A DNA stretch of 47,838 nt. Origin: an uncultured Verrucomicrobiota bacterium (lineage in GTDB: Bacteria; Verrucomicrobiota; Verrucomicrobiia; Chthoniobacterales; JACTMZ01). Below are positions 26,085-35,650 of the stretch, piece by piece (position 1 is the stretch's first letter; each line of letters opens with the position of its first letter). The position numbers and the translations under genes are program-made. Location: NCBI GenBank assembly GCA_903934135.1, contig CAIZMQ010000025.1, forward strand, positions 1-47,838, in the 5' to 3' direction. The notes below the pieces were generated by a model. That model was not told where the DNA came from. It ran no database searches and was given only the letters and a program-made list of their open reading frames with translations.

Positions 26085-26930
26085 TCAGTCCTTTTTCACG
26101 ATCTGGCCGTCTTGGTTGACGCGGGCGGACATAATCGTGTTGATTTCGACGGCGAGATCGCGCATTTGCTCGACTTCCGATCTCGAGGGTGCCCGGTCGG
26201 CAGCGCCGCCGGCAATTTTGCGGATGGCTTCGAGCCGCGAGGTGAGGGAGGTGACCAGTTCGGTATCCTTGAGGCGCGGGTTGAGGGTTGAGAGCCGCTC
26301 GAGGAAGTAGTCCATCACATCGGGTTTCATCAGCCCGGCGGCACGCTGCGGGCTGTAATCGTCCGCGGTGACAAGGCAGCCGATTTCAAACCCGCGCAGC
26401 CAGCCCCCGAGGCTGATCATGTGGGCCATTTCTTCGTCCCGCAGTTCGATCATCGCTTCCTCGACACCGGCCTGGGTCTTGATCAATTCGAGTTTGAGTT
26501 CTGCCCAGTCGCCGCGCATGCCTAGCTCGAGCAGGCTGTTGGCGTGGGTCGAGAGGCGTTGCCCTACGGCAAGACTCTTGGCCTGCCGGAGCAGGGCGCG
26601 CCCGACTTGCTGGATGAGGCCCTTCTGTTCGGCCACCACGGCAAAGAACCCGTCGCAGATGAGCGCTCCGAAATTCAGGGAAGTCTGGAAGCGGTTGCTG
26701 TAGGTGCGTTCGAAATCCGTCTCGGCGAGGAGTTGGACCGGAACGGGCTTGAAGAGTTCCAATTCGTTGAAGAGGCGCTGGATGGAGGGCGCGGTCAGCT
26801 CGTTCACGCCGAGTTCCTCGCGGGCGTAGGTGTCGGAGAGTATTTCCGCCGCAGTCTCCTCGTCTTGGGCGCGGGCACCGTCCGTGGCAAGGGCAAGCGC
26901 GGCGGCAAGGAATAGGCTCCGCTTGGACAT
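26085..26930 (-). CDS. Hypothetical secreted protein
   Basis: Not recognised. The 281-residue product has a clear Sec signal peptide (MSKRSLFLAAALALATDGARA) with predicted cleavage after ARA. The mature part is mostly helical and acidic, with no cysteine pattern suggesting a cofactor (one CDG and one GCL). The C terminus carries an MSARVNQDGQIVKKD tail. The start ATG 26930 is set by the signal peptide; a longer frame exists upstream. Codons for STLN near residue 215 coincide exactly with two TTGAGRG heptamers read on the other strand (26281-26294). Followed at 33 bp by the DUF885 gene. Confidence 0.75.
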   Translation of the reverse strand: MSKRSLFLAAALALATDGARAQDEETAAEILSDTYAREELGVNELTAPSIQRLFNELELFKPVPVQLLAETDFERTYSNRFQTSLNFGALICDGFFAVVAEQKGLIQQVGRALLRQAKSLAVGQRLSTHANSLLELGMRGDWAELKLELIKTQAGVEEAMIELRDEEMAHMISLGGWLRGFEIGCLVTADDYSPQRAAGLMKPDVMDYFLERLSTLNPRLKDTELVTSLTSRLEAIRKIAGGAADRAPSRSEVEQMRDLAVEINTIMSARVNQDGQIVKKD

Positions 26931-27024
26931 GCCGGCACCCTGCCACAAATGGCCCCGGGTGTCCATCGGTGGCCCGCCCCATTTCGCGCTGGCCCGGCGG
27001 GCCGGACGGACGGATGATAGGGCT

Positions 27025-27483
27025 ATGAAAAACGTGCTGGTGGCGGTTGATTTCAGTGACACCCAGGAACGGTTGCTGTCCGCCGCGACGGATGAGGCGA
27101 GGGCCCGCGGTGCCGCGCTTGTGCTGCTCCACGTGATCGAGCCCGCGGCCGAGGTGGCGGGGTTCGAGACCGACCCGGAGATGATGCGCCTGCGGATCGG
27201 GCAGGACTTTGAGGTCGAGGAACGCATTGAGAAAGAGCGTCTCGCCCAGTTGGCCGCGGAAATCACCGGGCGCGGCGTGGACTGCGAGTCGCACGTGCGT
27301 TTCGGTCTTCCGGCTGACGAGATCATTGCTGCCGCCGCGGAGCTCGGTGCCGAGCGTCTGGTCATGGGTTCGCACGGCCACGGTGCGATCTACCACCTTT
27401 TCACCGGCAGCGTGGTCACTGGGGTGCTCAAACGCACGGGTTGCCCCGTGCTGGTTGTTCCCCTGCGGGACCAAGCCAAATAA
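27025..27483 (+). CDS. Universal stress protein, ATP-binding UspA type
   Basis: The 152-residue single-domain Usp begins MKNVLVAVDFSDTQERLL and ends with the nucleotide-binding signature GSHGHGAIYHLFTGS, an exact G-2x-G-9x-G-S fit, so it should bind ATP. Usp proteins are induced by starvation or stress and their output is often unclear. It starts an operon: the NUDIX gene begins 13 bp after its stop. It is divergent from the secreted hypothetical gene, with 94 bp between them. Confidence 0.93.
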   Translation: MKNVLVAVDFSDTQERLLSAATDEARARGAALVLLHVIEPAAEVAGFETDPEMMRLRIGQDFEVEERIEKERLAQLAAEITGRGVDCESHVRFGLPADEIIAAAAELGAERLVMGSHGHGAIYHLFTGSVVTGVLKRTGCPVLVVPLRDQAK

Positions 27484-27496
27484 TCCCGACCTCGAC

Positions 27497-27997
27497 GTGA
27501 CGACCGACTGGTCCACCTGGCAACCGCGCGAGCGGGCCAACCTTTGCTTTGTCACCCGCGGTGACGAAGTGCTCCTTATCCACAAGAAGCGCGGTCTGGG
27601 AGCGGGAAAAATCAACGGTCCGGGCGGCCGCCTCGAACCGGGCGAAACGGCGCTGGAGGCGGTCATCCGCGAGGTGCAGGAAGAACTCTGCGTCACACCG
27701 CGCGATCCGCAGCAGCGCGGGGAGTTGCACTTCCAATTCACCGACGGCTACGCCTTGCACTGCACGGTGTTTGTGGCAGAGGGGTGCGAGGGTGAACCGG
27801 CGGAGACGGACGAGGCCATCCCGCTCTGGGTGCGGCGTGATGAGATTCCTTATGAGAAAATGTGGGCCGACGACCGTCATTGGTTGCCCGGCGTGCTCGA
27901 GGGGCGAAACTTCCGCGGCTATTTTGAATTCGAAAGCGATCGCATGTTGGCCCACCACCTGGAGTGGATCACGGGGGAATTTTCACCGGGACTATGA
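27497..27997 (+). CDS. MTH1-like NUDIX hydrolase (8-oxo-dGTP diphosphatase candidate)
   Basis: The 166-residue protein starts at a GTG at 27497. Its NUDIX box is GGRLEPGETALEAVIREVQEEL followed by CV (shown in part: GETALEAVIREVQEEL); the usual EExG glycine is cysteine. The second half resembles eukaryotic MTH1: EIPYEKMWADDRHWLPGVLEG and FRGYFEFE align with its MW..D..W.P and F.GYF.F segments, suggesting hydrolysis of oxidised purine nucleotides. The upstream frame to 27209 overlaps usp and is not coding. Its stop overlaps the start of the TSUP gene (ATGA), so the three genes form one operon. Confidence 0.88.
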   Translation: MTTDWSTWQPRERANLCFVTRGDEVLLIHKKRGLGAGKINGPGGRLEPGETALEAVIREVQEELCVTPRDPQQRGELHFQFTDGYALHCTVFVAEGCEGEPAETDEAIPLWVRRDEIPYEKMWADDRHWLPGVLEGRNFRGYFEFESDRMLAHHLEWITGEFSPGL

Positions 27998-28359
27998 CAA
28001 CGACGCAATTCCTCCTCGGAATCGGTATCGGGGCCGTCACCGGCGTACTGGCTGCACTGTGCGGTGTGGGTGGCGGATTGATCATGGTGCCGGCTTTTGT
28101 TTTCTTTTTCGCTCTCGATCAGAAATCCGCCGTGGCCACCTCGCTCGCGGTGATCATCGCGGTTTCCCTCGTCGCCACCACCAAGTATGCCTCCGGCTCT
28201 TTGGTCAAATGGCACGTGGTTCTTCCGGTCATGATCGGGGCGGTGGCCACCACATGGGTGGCCGCAGATTGGCTGAAGCTTCTTTCCAATGATATTCTCA
28301 CCCGGGCCTTTGCCATCTTGATGATTGTGGTAGGGATTCGAATGCTTTTTGTCAGATAA
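27994..28359 (+). CDS. Half-size TauE/SafE (TSUP) family membrane protein
   Basis: The 121-residue product has four hydrophobic segments and the TSUP repeat signature GAVTGVLAALCGVGGGLIMVPA near the N terminus. Full TSUP anion exporters are about 250 residues with two such repeats; this has only one, so it would have to dimerise or pair with a second half-protein. The next 253 bp hold no second half. The ATG at 27994 overlaps the NUDIX stop. The substrate is unknown (sulfite, sulfoacetate and others occur in the family). Confidence 0.85.
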   Translation: MTTTQFLLGIGIGAVTGVLAALCGVGGGLIMVPAFVFFFALDQKSAVATSLAVIIAVSLVATTKYASGSLVKWHVVLPVMIGAVATTWVAADWLKLLSNDILTRAFAILMIVVGIRMLFVR

Positions 28360-28406
28360 AACGTGATGGAGCCGATTGTGACGAAAATGTAACAGTTGGT
28401 AAAGTA

Positions 28407-28434
28407 TTGATATGAAACAGTTTATAATTATAAA
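28407..28434 (+). promoter_or_regulatory. Sigma-70-like promoter in the leader before the TamB-like gene
   Basis: TTGATA (28407-28412), 16 bp, TATAAA (28429-28434), in a local AT-rich island that stands out in this GC-rich window. A second perfect TATAAT at 28423-28428 overlaps the spacer. Start would be near 28441. Confidence 0.5.
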
Positions 28435-28501
28435 TCTTCTACCCTCAACATTTTCCATTTTTTTCTCTTGCGCATGTCGGGTCGCGTGTTACTTTGATCA
28501 C

Positions 28502-28516
28502 ATCTTTAGTAAAGAT
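28502..28516. promoter_or_regulatory. 15-bp palindrome ATCTTTAGTAAAGAT
   Basis: Perfect 7-bp arms around a single central G. It could be a dimeric regulator site or a small RNA hairpin within the leader. The consensus is not recognised. Confidence 0.35.
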
Positions 28517-28532
28517 TGTTCTGGGGGGAACA

Positions 28533-28574
28533 GTAGCCCTTCTCACCATTCGGTGAGGAGGGCTACAACTTTTT
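28533..28574 (+). terminator. Strong terminator-type hairpin before the TamB-like gene
   Basis: Arms 28533-28547 and 28552-28566 form a 15-bp stem with a single G-U wobble and an ATTC loop, followed by AAC and five T residues. It lies 173 bp after the TSUP stop and 39 bp before the next ATG, so it may end an upstream transcript or attenuate the TamB-like gene. Confidence 0.85.
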
Positions 28575-28612
28575 AGGGGACTTACTTCGGGCGCAGGTTT
28601 GCCCTTCCACCA

Positions 28613-31600
28613 ATGAATCGGGAATCCAGTTCCTTGTTGCCGCCCCGCCGCCGGGCCCTTTTCACGACTTTCTTCGTGGTCCTGATTCTTGCCCTCCTGT
28701 GGCTGGTCCATGGGGTCGTTCTCGGGCAGCTGGCCTTCCGCCTTATTCCTTGGCTCGGCGCGACGACAGGCCACACGGTGCGGATTACTGCGGCCGAGGC
28801 CGAATGTTTTGCCCCCATTGTCCTACAAGGAGTGCAAGTATCCGGCGCATCTGGGACCGACGTGGAAATTGCGGAGGTCCGTTTCGCCTGGGCCTCGCCC
28901 GTCGATTGGGGTCTTTCTCCGCGGACGTGGGTCAGCCGGGTGGCGCTGCGCGGGGTCCGGGGCAAAATTGTTGCCGTTCCGCCGTCTGCACCGGAGGTTG
29001 CCGTCGACGGACAAGGTGCCGGTCAAACGTTGCCCTGGCCTTCGTTGGTTGAAGTGACCGATGCCGAGGTGGCGGTTTATGGTGCGGGTTGGAGGCTCGA
29101 CTTGTGCGGGCTGGAACTTCTCCTCGACGAGGGCCGCACCGGCTTGCTCCGCGTGCGCGAGGCCACGGCGGGGTTGGGCCGTCACTCCCGCGTCTTCACG
29201 GACCTCACGGCAGTCACCGCTTGGCGCGATGGTGTTGCTTATCTGGCCGACCTCACACTCGATCGCCATGTCACGGTGGACAATGCGACACTCTCGGTGG
29301 TCGGCCAGACCACGCTGACCTTCGAGTTGCGGGCCTTCGGCGGTTACGCTTTTGCCGATGTGGCCTGGGACGGGGCGGGCGTCAAGGCGGCCCTTAACGC
29401 CCTCAATCTGTCGCTGGACGGGGCCGCAGCCTTCGCGGGTCTTGAGGGGGAGATGGAGGGCATGGTCGATCTGGCCAAACTCACCTTCAACGGCGACCCG
29501 GGCCGCCCTTTGTCCGGACAGATTTCGCTGCGACTTGAGGCCAAAGAGTTTGCTTGGCGAAAGAATGCGGTCGAGGAACTGGCCATTGGACTCAGCGTGG
29601 CGGGAGGGCGGGTGCGCCTCAATGAATGCAACCTGCGGCAGAAGGCGAATACCGTTCGTCTGCGCGGTACGATCACCGTCCCCGCGACCCCATCGGGATG
29701 GCGCGAGGTGCCTTTTGACTACGACTTTGACGCCGAGATCGGCAATCTTCGTGCCTTGACCGGTTTGCTCGGTCCGCCGTGGGATGGTTTGTCCGGCGGG
29801 CTGCGCGCCGAGGGTCAAGGTTCGGGGCCGGCAGCCGGCGGCCGCGGCTGGCTCAAGGTTCGCGCTTGGGATTTGTCGCTGCGCGGTTTGCCGCGCGGGT
29901 CATTGCAAGCGGATCTGAAGTTGGAGGGGCGCGATTTTAAACTGACTAATCTTGACGCACAAAGCGGATCCGATTTTCTGCGTGGCGCCGGCCAACTCAC
30001 GCTGGATGATTCGTTGTCCTACCACGGGCGACTCGAGTTGCGGATCCGTGAGGTGGCGAGGTATCTCGGGCCGATCGGACGCTTCGCTCCGGACTGGGCC
30101 CGCGAGGGCGGTGTGCTGCTTTTCTGGGATGGCGATGGCACGGCATCGGCGCATTCCGGGGTCTCCACCCTCGAATTGGTTCGCTTCACTGGCGACCTCA
30201 ACCCGGTGCCGGTGAACGGCAAGTTCTCCGGCAGCTACTCGCCCGGCAACATCTACATTTCCCGGTTTCTTCTTGATCGCGGACCACTCTCGCTTTCCTC
30301 GTCGCTTTATTTCGGGGAAGAGGGACTCTCGGTGCAGGATATTCAACTTTTTAGCGGACGTTCTCGCCTGATGGGCGGCGAACTGTTCTTGCCGCTCTCG
30401 TTCGAAGCGGTCCTGGCCGGTGAGCCGTGGGAAAAGGCGGTCCGTCGCGAGCGCGATATTTACGCCTTCCTTCGTTCGGACAATCTCGACCTCGGCGCGC
30501 TGGTCGAATTGTTCGGCCAGGAGACGACACTCCGGGGCAAAGCGGATTTGCGCCTCGACGGGAGTGGTCCTTGGGAAAACGTAACGATCGACGGAAATTT
30601 TTCCGTTACCGGATTCGGCGCGGCCTTTCCCGGCCTGACCCTGCCGGAAGCGCGAGCCTCTCTCGCTTTGCAAGTCAAAGACCGGCGCACCTCGATTGGT
30701 GCGAAGTTCCAGCCGGACGGATCCGCTGCCGCGACCTTGCAGGCGGACTTGCCGATACTAGGAAAGCTAGAGGGCGGTGGTTGGACGCTGATCGACCAGT
30801 CACAACCATGGAGCGCGCAGTTGGATATTCCGCCTACCGATTTGGCGCGGTTTTCGCCGAAGGCAGGCGGGATGACTTTCGACCGCGGCCTTCTGCGGGG
30901 GAAACTCCGAGCCGGTGCCACGCCGGCTGCGCCGCTGGTGGAAGGAAGCTTGGAATGGAGGGGCGGGAGAATTTCTTTTCCGGGAGATTGGTTGCCGATC
31001 GAGGCCGTGCAAGCCAGGGCGGTATTTGCCGGGACGAAAGCTGCTCTCGAGGGAACCAGCGCCAAGATGGGTGAAGGCGTCCTCGGGGCGAGGGGCGGCG
31101 TTGACTTTACGGACCGGCATAATCCTGGGTGGGAAATCCTCCTGCAGGGAGAGGGGCTGAGCATCTACGAGAACGACCACCTCCTGCTCCGCGGCAAAGG
31201 CGCCCTCGAGGCTCGCGGCAATCGCGAGGACGGTGAGGTCAAGGGCGCGATTGATCTGGATGGCAGCGAGGTCCGGCGCACGGTCGTCCTCACGCCCCGG
31301 CTGGGCCTCGAGCCGGCCGCGGCCGCGGGCGTTGCCCCCTGGCGGGTCGCGCTGGAGCCTTTTTCCGGGTGGAAACTCGACCTGAAAACCGGATCGTCCG
31401 CGCCTCTGCGGGCCGGGCCGGCTGAGGGTGGTGGATTGCTCGAACCGGATCTTTACCTGCAGGGAACGTTGGGCGAACCCCTCCTGCTCGGAACCCTCCG
31501 TGCGGCGAACCTTCCGGTGACTTTTCCCTCGCGCGGCAGGTTGGCCGCGGCGGGCGCTTTCCATTTCACCCGCGAGCAGCCCTGGGTCGCGGTGCTCGAT

Positions 31601-31936
31601 CTGGTCGGGGCGGGTGAAGCCGGGCCTTATGACATTCGAGCGGGGGCCTTCGGTCCGATTTCCGCACCCAAACTTTTTCTTTCCGCTCTCCCGCCGCTGA
31701 CCACGGAGCAGATCGTCATGCTTCTGACCACAGACGTGACACCCGTGCCGGTCGGCGGGAAGGATCTCGCGCCGCTGACGCCGGAAGCCAAAATGGAGGC
31801 GGAGCCTGCATGGTTGGACTTGGATAAAATCCGCGGCTTGTTCGGCTGGGGAACGGATGCCGCGCTGGAGGAGAAAACGGCTTCGGAATGGAGTTTGGGG
31901 GAGGAGCCGGCCGGGTTCGGGTGGGCTTGGCAGTAA
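28613..31936 (+). CDS. TamB/AsmA-like envelope protein
   Basis: The 1107-residue product has one N-terminal membrane anchor (about residues 14-38, TTFFVVLILALLWLVHG) and then a long beta-rich periplasmic part with repeated LEGxxDLAKLTFNG- or LRGKADLRLDGSG-like segments, typical of AsmA/TamB repeating beta-groove proteins. The C-terminal region (about 1000-1060) has YDIRAGAFGPISAPKLFLSA and LPPLTTEQIVMLLTTD, matching the conserved TamB C-terminal segment (P-x-L-x-L-x-S-x-P-P-L-x-x-x-x-I-x-x-L-L). Such proteins carry phospholipids between the membranes or help outer-membrane protein assembly. No TamA/BamA neighbour is seen. It is preceded by a terminator-like hairpin and followed by a terminator. 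Confidence 0.85.
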   Translation: MNRESSSLLPPRRRALFTTFFVVLILALLWLVHGVVLGQLAFRLIPWLGATTGHTVRITAAEAECFAPIVLQGVQVSGASGTDVEIAEVRFAWASPVDWGLSPRTWVSRVALRGVRGKIVAVPPSAPEVAVDGQGAGQTLPWPSLVEVTDAEVAVYGAGWRLDLCGLELLLDEGRTGLLRVREATAGLGRHSRVFTDLTAVTAWRDGVAYLADLTLDRHVTVDNATLSVVGQTTLTFELRAFGGYAFADVAWDGAGVKAALNALNLSLDGAAAFAGLEGEMEGMVDLAKLTFNGDPGRPLSGQISLRLEAKEFAWRKNAVEELAIGLSVAGGRVRLNECNLRQKANTVRLRGTITVPATPSGWREVPFDYDFDAEIGNLRALTGLLGPPWDGLSGGLRAEGQGSGPAAGGRGWLKVRAWDLSLRGLPRGSLQADLKLEGRDFKLTNLDAQSGSDFLRGAGQLTLDDSLSYHGRLELRIREVARYLGPIGRFAPDWAREGGVLLFWDGDGTASAHSGVSTLELVRFTGDLNPVPVNGKFSGSYSPGNIYISRFLLDRGPLSLSSSLYFGEEGLSVQDIQLFSGRSRLMGGELFLPLSFEAVLAGEPWEKAVRRERDIYAFLRSDNLDLGALVELFGQETTLRGKADLRLDGSGPWENVTIDGNFSVTGFGAAFPGLTLPEARASLALQVKDRRTSIGAKFQPDGSAAATLQADLPILGKLEGGGWTLIDQSQPWSAQLDIPPTDLARFSPKAGGMTFDRGLLRGKLRAGATPAAPLVEGSLEWRGGRISFPGDWLPIEAVQARAVFAGTKAALEGTSAKMGEGVLGARGGVDFTDRHNPGWEILLQGEGLSIYENDHLLLRGKGALEARGNREDGEVKGAIDLDGSEVRRTVVLTPRLGLEPAAAAGVAPWRVALEPFSGWKLDLKTGSSAPLRAGPAEGGGLLEPDLYLQGTLGEPLLLGTLRAANLPVTFPSRGRLAAAGAFHFTREQPWVAVLDLVGAGEAGPYDIRAGAFGPISAPKLFLSALPPLTTEQIVMLLTTDVTPVPVGGKDLAPLTPEAKMEAEPAWLDLDKIRGLFGWGTDAALEEKTASEWSLGEEPAGFGWAWQ

Positions 31937-31949
31937 GGCCGGATCCTGT

Positions 31950-31984
31950 GGGGCGAGGGGTAAGCCCGGCCCTGCCCCTTTTTT
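31950..31984 (+). terminator. Terminator after the TamB-like gene
   Basis: GGGGC-G-AGGG (31950-31959) pairs with CCCT-GCCCC (31970-31978), leaving one bulged G, then TTTTTT (31979-31984). It lies in the gap between convergent TamB-like and clpC genes. Confidence 0.7.
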
Positions 31985-32033
31985 CCTCCTGAAATTGCCC
32001 GGGCTGGTGGGCCCTTGCGGTTCGACGCCGGAG

Positions 32034-34535
32034 TTATTCGGGCTTTTCCGCCGCAGCCAAGGCGGGAGGCTCGGTCTTGCCTTTGATTTTGAAGGCCAGC
32101 TTTTCACCGTCCCGGACCACGAGGAGATGCTGTCCGGGCTCGTAGCTGCCGCGGAGAATTTCTTCGGCCACCGGATCTTCGAGATACCGCTCGACGGCGC
32201 GTCGCATGGGGCGGGCGCCGTATTGCGGATCGTAGCCCTTGATGATGAGGAATTCTTTGGCGTCGGACTCGAGGACCATGGTGATGTCTTTGGCTTTGAG
32301 GCGGTCGACCACTTTCTTCACCTCGAGGTCGACAATTTGCTCGAGGTCGCTCTTTTGCAAGCTGTGGAAGACGATGATATCGTCCAGGCGGTTGAGGAAC
32401 TCGGGCTTGAAGACGCGCTTGGTCTCTTCCATCACCTTGTCGCGCATGCCTTCGTGGCTCTCGTCGAGTTTGGCCGCACCGAAACCGAGGCTGGTCTGCT
32501 TTTTCAGCAGTTCGGCGCCGACGTTGGACGTCATGATGATGATGGTGTTGCGGAAATCGATCTTGCGGCCGAGGGAGTCGGTCAGTTTGCCTTCCTCGAG
32601 GATTTGCAGGAGCAAATGCATGACATCCGGGTGGGCTTTTTCCACTTCATCGAAAAGGACCACCGAATACGGGCGGCGGCGGACGGCCTCGCTGAGTTGA
32701 CCGCCTTCCTCGTGCCCGACATAGCCGGGAGGCGAGCCGATGAGGCGGGAGGCGGTGAACTTTTCCATGTATTCCGACATGTCGATCTGGATGAGCGAGT
32801 CGGCATCGCCAAACATGAATTCGGCGAGGGTGCGGGCGAGGAAGGTCTTACCAACGCCGGTCGGGCCGAGAAAAATGAACGATCCGATCGGGCGGCGCGG
32901 GTCTTTGAGGTCGGCCCGGGAGCGGCGGAGGGCCTTGCTGATGGCAATAACCGCTTCGTCCTGGCCGATGACCGACTTCTTCAGTTCGCCTTCCATGGCG
33001 AGGAGTTTGCGCGTCTCGTTCTGGTCCATGCGGGCCAGGGGAATGCCGGTCCATTTGGAAATGACGTGGAGGATTTCGTCTTCGCCGACGATGACCTCTT
33101 TTTCGTCACGCTGGGTGCGCCAGTCGGCCATGATTTTTTCCAGCTTCTCGCGGGCCTGCTTCTCGCTGTCGCGAAGGGAGGCGGCTTTTTCGAAATCCTG
33201 CGCCTTGATGGCCGCTTCTTTTTCTCCACGGATTTCCTCGATTTCCACTTCGAGGGCTTTGACATCGGGCGGGCGCGTCATGTTCTGGATGCGGGCCCGG
33301 GAACCGGCTTCGTCCATCACGTCGATGGCTTTGTCCGGGAGGAAGCGGCCGGTGAGATAGCGGTCGGATAGCTTGGCCGCAGCCTCGAGAGCAACATCGG
33401 TCAACTTGGCTTTGTGGTGCGCCTCGTATTTCGAGCGGATGCCTTTGAGGATGAGGATGGTGTCTTCCACGCTGGGCGCCTCGACTTTGACCGTCTGGAA
33501 GCGGCGTTCGAGGGCGGCGTCCTTCTCGATGTATTTGCGGTATTCGTTGAGCGTGGTCGCGCCGACGCACTGCAGTTCGCCGCGGGAAAGCGCGGGCTTG
33601 ATGATGTTTGAGGCGTCCATTGCCCCTTCGGCCGAGCCGGCGCCGACGATGGTGTGCAGCTCGTCGATGAAGAGGATGACGTTCTTGCTCTTGCGGATTT
33701 CATCCATCACCGCCTTGATGCGCTCCTCGAATTGCCCGCGGTATTTGGTCCCGGCCACCATAAGAGCGAGGTCGAGGGTGATGACGCGTTTGTCGCGGAG
33801 GAGTTCGGGCACGTTGCCGGCCACGATTTCTTGGGCCAAGCCTTCGGCGATGGCAGTTTTGCCCACGCCGGCTTCACCGATGAGGACGGGGTTGTTTTTC
33901 GTGCGGCGGCAGAGGATCTGGATGACGCGCTCGATTTCGCTGCTGCGTCCAATGATGGGATCCATGTTGCCCTTTTTCGCCACGTCGTTGAGGTCGCGGC
34001 CGAAGGCGCGGAGGGCGGGTGTTTTGACCTGCTTGCCGCTGCCGCCGGCCCCGCCGCCGCCCACGTCGGCGGTTTCCATGTCATCGTCTTCAGGCGTGAA
34101 ATTCGGATTGAGCTCGCGGAGGATTTCGTTGCGCGTGCGCTCGATGTCGACGTCGAGGTTTTTGAGGACTTTGGCGGCCACGCCGTCGCCTTCGCGCAGC
34201 AGGCCGAGCAGGATGTGCTCGGTACCGACGTAGGAGTGGCCGAGCGCCTTGGCCTCCTTGCCGGCGAGGGCGAGAACCTTCTTCACGCGGGGCGTGTAAG
34301 GAATGTTGCCGACCATCTTGGTCTCGGGACCGGAGCCGACTTGTTTTTCGACCTCCATCCGGACTGTCTCGAGGTCGAGGCCCATTTTGGCCAGAACGTT
34401 GATGGCCACGCCTTGGCCCAGCTTGATCAGGCCGAGCAGGAGGTGCTCGGTGCCCACGTAGTTGTGGTTGAACCGGTCGGCCTCCTTGCGGGCGAGGGCG
34501 AGGACTTGCTGGGCTCGTGGCGTGAAGTTGTTCAT
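32034..34535 (-). CDS. clpC: ClpC-type AAA+ unfoldase
   Basis: ClpC unfolds proteins and feeds them to the ClpP peptidase. The 833-residue product has two N-terminal Clp_N repeats (about 1-145), a first AAA+ domain with GEAGVGKT and [12 protein letters not shown], a UVR-containing linker ([21 protein letters not shown], about 415-435) that marks ClpC rather than ClpA or ClpB, and a second AAA+ domain with GPTGVGKT and [10 protein letters not shown]. The C terminus is alanine- and proline-rich. In the McsB system ClpC:ClpP degrades proteins tagged by phospho-arginine through the N domain. It is last in the ilvE-mcsA-mcsB-clpC operon, with an ATGA overlap with mcsB. Confidence 0.97.
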   Translation of the reverse strand: MNNFTPRAQQVLALARKEADRFNHNYVGTEHLLLGLIKLGQGVAINVLAKMGLDLETVRMEVEKQVGSGPETKMVGNIPYTPRVKKVLALAGKEAKALGHSYVGTEHILLGLLREGDGVAAKVLKNLDVDIERTRNEILRELNPNFTPEDDDMETADVGGGGAGGSGKQVKTPALRAFGRDLNDVAKKGNMDPIIGRSSEIERVIQILCRRTKNNPVLIGEAGVGKTAIAEGLAQEIVAGNVPELLRDKRVITLDLALMVAGTKYRGQFEERIKAVMDEIRKSKNVILFIDELHTIVGAGSAEGAMDASNIIKPALSRGELQCVGATTLNEYRKYIEKDAALERRFQTVKVEAPSVEDTILILKGIRSKYEAHHKAKLTDVALEAAAKLSDRYLTGRFLPDKAIDVMDEAGSRARIQNMTRPPDVKALEVEIEEIRGEKEAAIKAQDFEKAASLRDSEKQAREKLEKIMADWRTQRDEKEVIVGEDEILHVISKWTGIPLARMDQNETRKLLAMEGELKKSVIGQDEAVIAISKALRRSRADLKDPRRPIGSFIFLGPTGVGKTFLARTLAEFMFGDADSLIQIDMSEYMEKFTASRLIGSPPGYVGHEEGGQLSEAVRRRPYSVVLFDEVEKAHPDVMHLLLQILEEGKLTDSLGRKIDFRNTIIIMTSNVGAELLKKQTSLGFGAAKLDESHEGMRDKVMEETKRVFKPEFLNRLDDIIVFHSLQKSDLEQIVDLEVKKVVDRLKAKDITMVLESDAKEFLIIKGYDPQYGARPMRRAVERYLEDPVAEEILRGSYEPGQHLLVVRDGEKLAFKIKGKTEPPALAAAEKPE

Positions 34536-35650
34536 TTGTCCTTTTTCTTGCCGTTACCGTTTGCGGCCGGTTTGACCTTGGCGATATCGGGTTCCGGAAT
34601 TTTCTTAACTTTCGCACGGACCAGATCGGCGCGCAAGGTGTCGCGCTCTTCGGGGCTGAGCTTTTCTTTTTTCTCCCCCAACTGGAGGTGGGCCGGCTGG
34701 GTGGTCATGAAAAGTTCGTCCACCGCCAGCTGGGTGGATTCAGGGAAAAGTCCGAGATCCGCCCCGAGTTTCATCACGGAGAGGAGGTTGAGCGCTTCTT
34801 TCGAGGCGATGGCCCGCGCGTGGCCGAGGACCCCGTAGGCGCGGCCGATCTGGTCGAGAAGCATATTGGCGCGCCGCTCCAGGAGCGTCTGGCGGGCGTT
34901 CTGCTCGTGCTCGATGACCTGCTCGATGACTTTGACCAGACGGTCGATGATTTCCTCCTCGGTCTCGCCGAGGGTGGTTTGATTGGAAACTTGGAAGAGG
35001 TTGCCGAGGGCTTCGGTGCCCTCGCCGTAAAGTCCGCGCACAGCCAGACCGATTTTGCCGACGGAATTGACGATCTGGTTGATTTGTTCGGCGAGCACGA
35101 GGGCGGGAAGGTGGACCATGGCCGAGGCGCGCAGGCCGGTGCCGACATTGGTCGGGCAGGCGGTGAGGTAGCCGAGATCCGGGTGAAAGGCGTAGGGCAC
35201 CCGGTCTTCGAGAAATAGGTCGGCTTCGTTGTTGATCTTGTAGGCCTCGCGGAGCTGGAGTCCGGGCAGGAGGGACTGCATGCGCAGGTGGTCCTCCTCG
35301 TTGATCATCATGCTGAGTTGCTGGTCGTGGCTAATGACCACGGCGCTGCCGGCACTTTTCGAGGCGTGCTCGCGGCTGACGAGGTGGCGTTCGACCAGGA
35401 TCTGCTTTTGCAATGCGGTCAGGTCCTGCAAGGGCGCGGTGTAGCCGTCATCCATGGCCGGAATGGCCGCCACATGATCCTGGATCTCGCCAAGGATTTT
35501 CAGCCGCTCGGCTTTTTTGGCCCAGCCGGGGAAGGGTCGGTCTTTGAGGTTGCGGGCAAAGCGGATGCGGCTGCTCACCACGATTTTGTCGTGGGGGCCG
35601 TCGCCGCGGAGCCATTGGCCGGGATGGGCCACGATGTCGTCGAAAGTCAT
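34532..35650 (-). CDS. mcsB: Protein arginine kinase McsB
   Basis: McsB phosphorylates arginine side chains of substrate proteins and so marks them for ClpC:ClpP. The 372-residue product has the phosphagen-kinase-like fold: the nucleotide-binding [10 protein letters not shown] near residue 25, [17 protein letters not shown] (active-site loop), [20 protein letters not shown], and the helical C-terminal domain. The final 25 residues are lysine-rich ([13 protein letters not shown]), which is unusual and may be disordered. Start and stop overlap mcsA and clpC by ATGA, so the three are translated as a unit. The family assignment is secure. Confidence 0.96.
   Translation of the reverse strand: MTFDDIVAHPGQWLRGDGPHDKIVVSSRIRFARNLKDRPFPGWAKKAERLKILGEIQDHVAAIPAMDDGYTAPLQDLTALQKQILVERHLVSREHASKSAGSAVVISHDQQLSMMINEEDHLRMQSLLPGLQLREAYKINNEADLFLEDRVPYAFHPDLGYLTACPTNVGTGLRASAMVHLPALVLAEQINQIVNSVGKIGLAVRGLYGEGTEALGNLFQVSNQTTLGETEEEIIDRLVKVIEQVIEHEQNARQTLLERRANMLLDQIGRAYGVLGHARAIASKEALNLLSVMKLGADLGLFPESTQLAVDELFMTTQPAHLQLGEKKEKLSPEERDTLRADLVRAKVKKIPEPDIAKVKPAANGNGKKKDK

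Larger units (their letters stand above)
28441..28574 (+). ncRNA. Candidate small RNA or attenuator leader
   Basis: A promoter-like element ends at 28434 and a strong terminator ends at 28574, so a transcript of about 130 nt would end before the TamB-like start at 28613. No open frame with a ribosome-binding site is evident inside. It contains a perfect palindrome ATCTTTAGTAAAGAT (28502-28516) and a G-run (28523-28528). It may instead be the terminated leader of the TamB-like gene. I recognise no known RNA family. Confidence 0.35.

Noticed and set aside
31857-33371. Open frame of 504 codons on the plus strand
   Set aside because: It is antisense to clpC, whose motifs are complete; the frame shows no domain.
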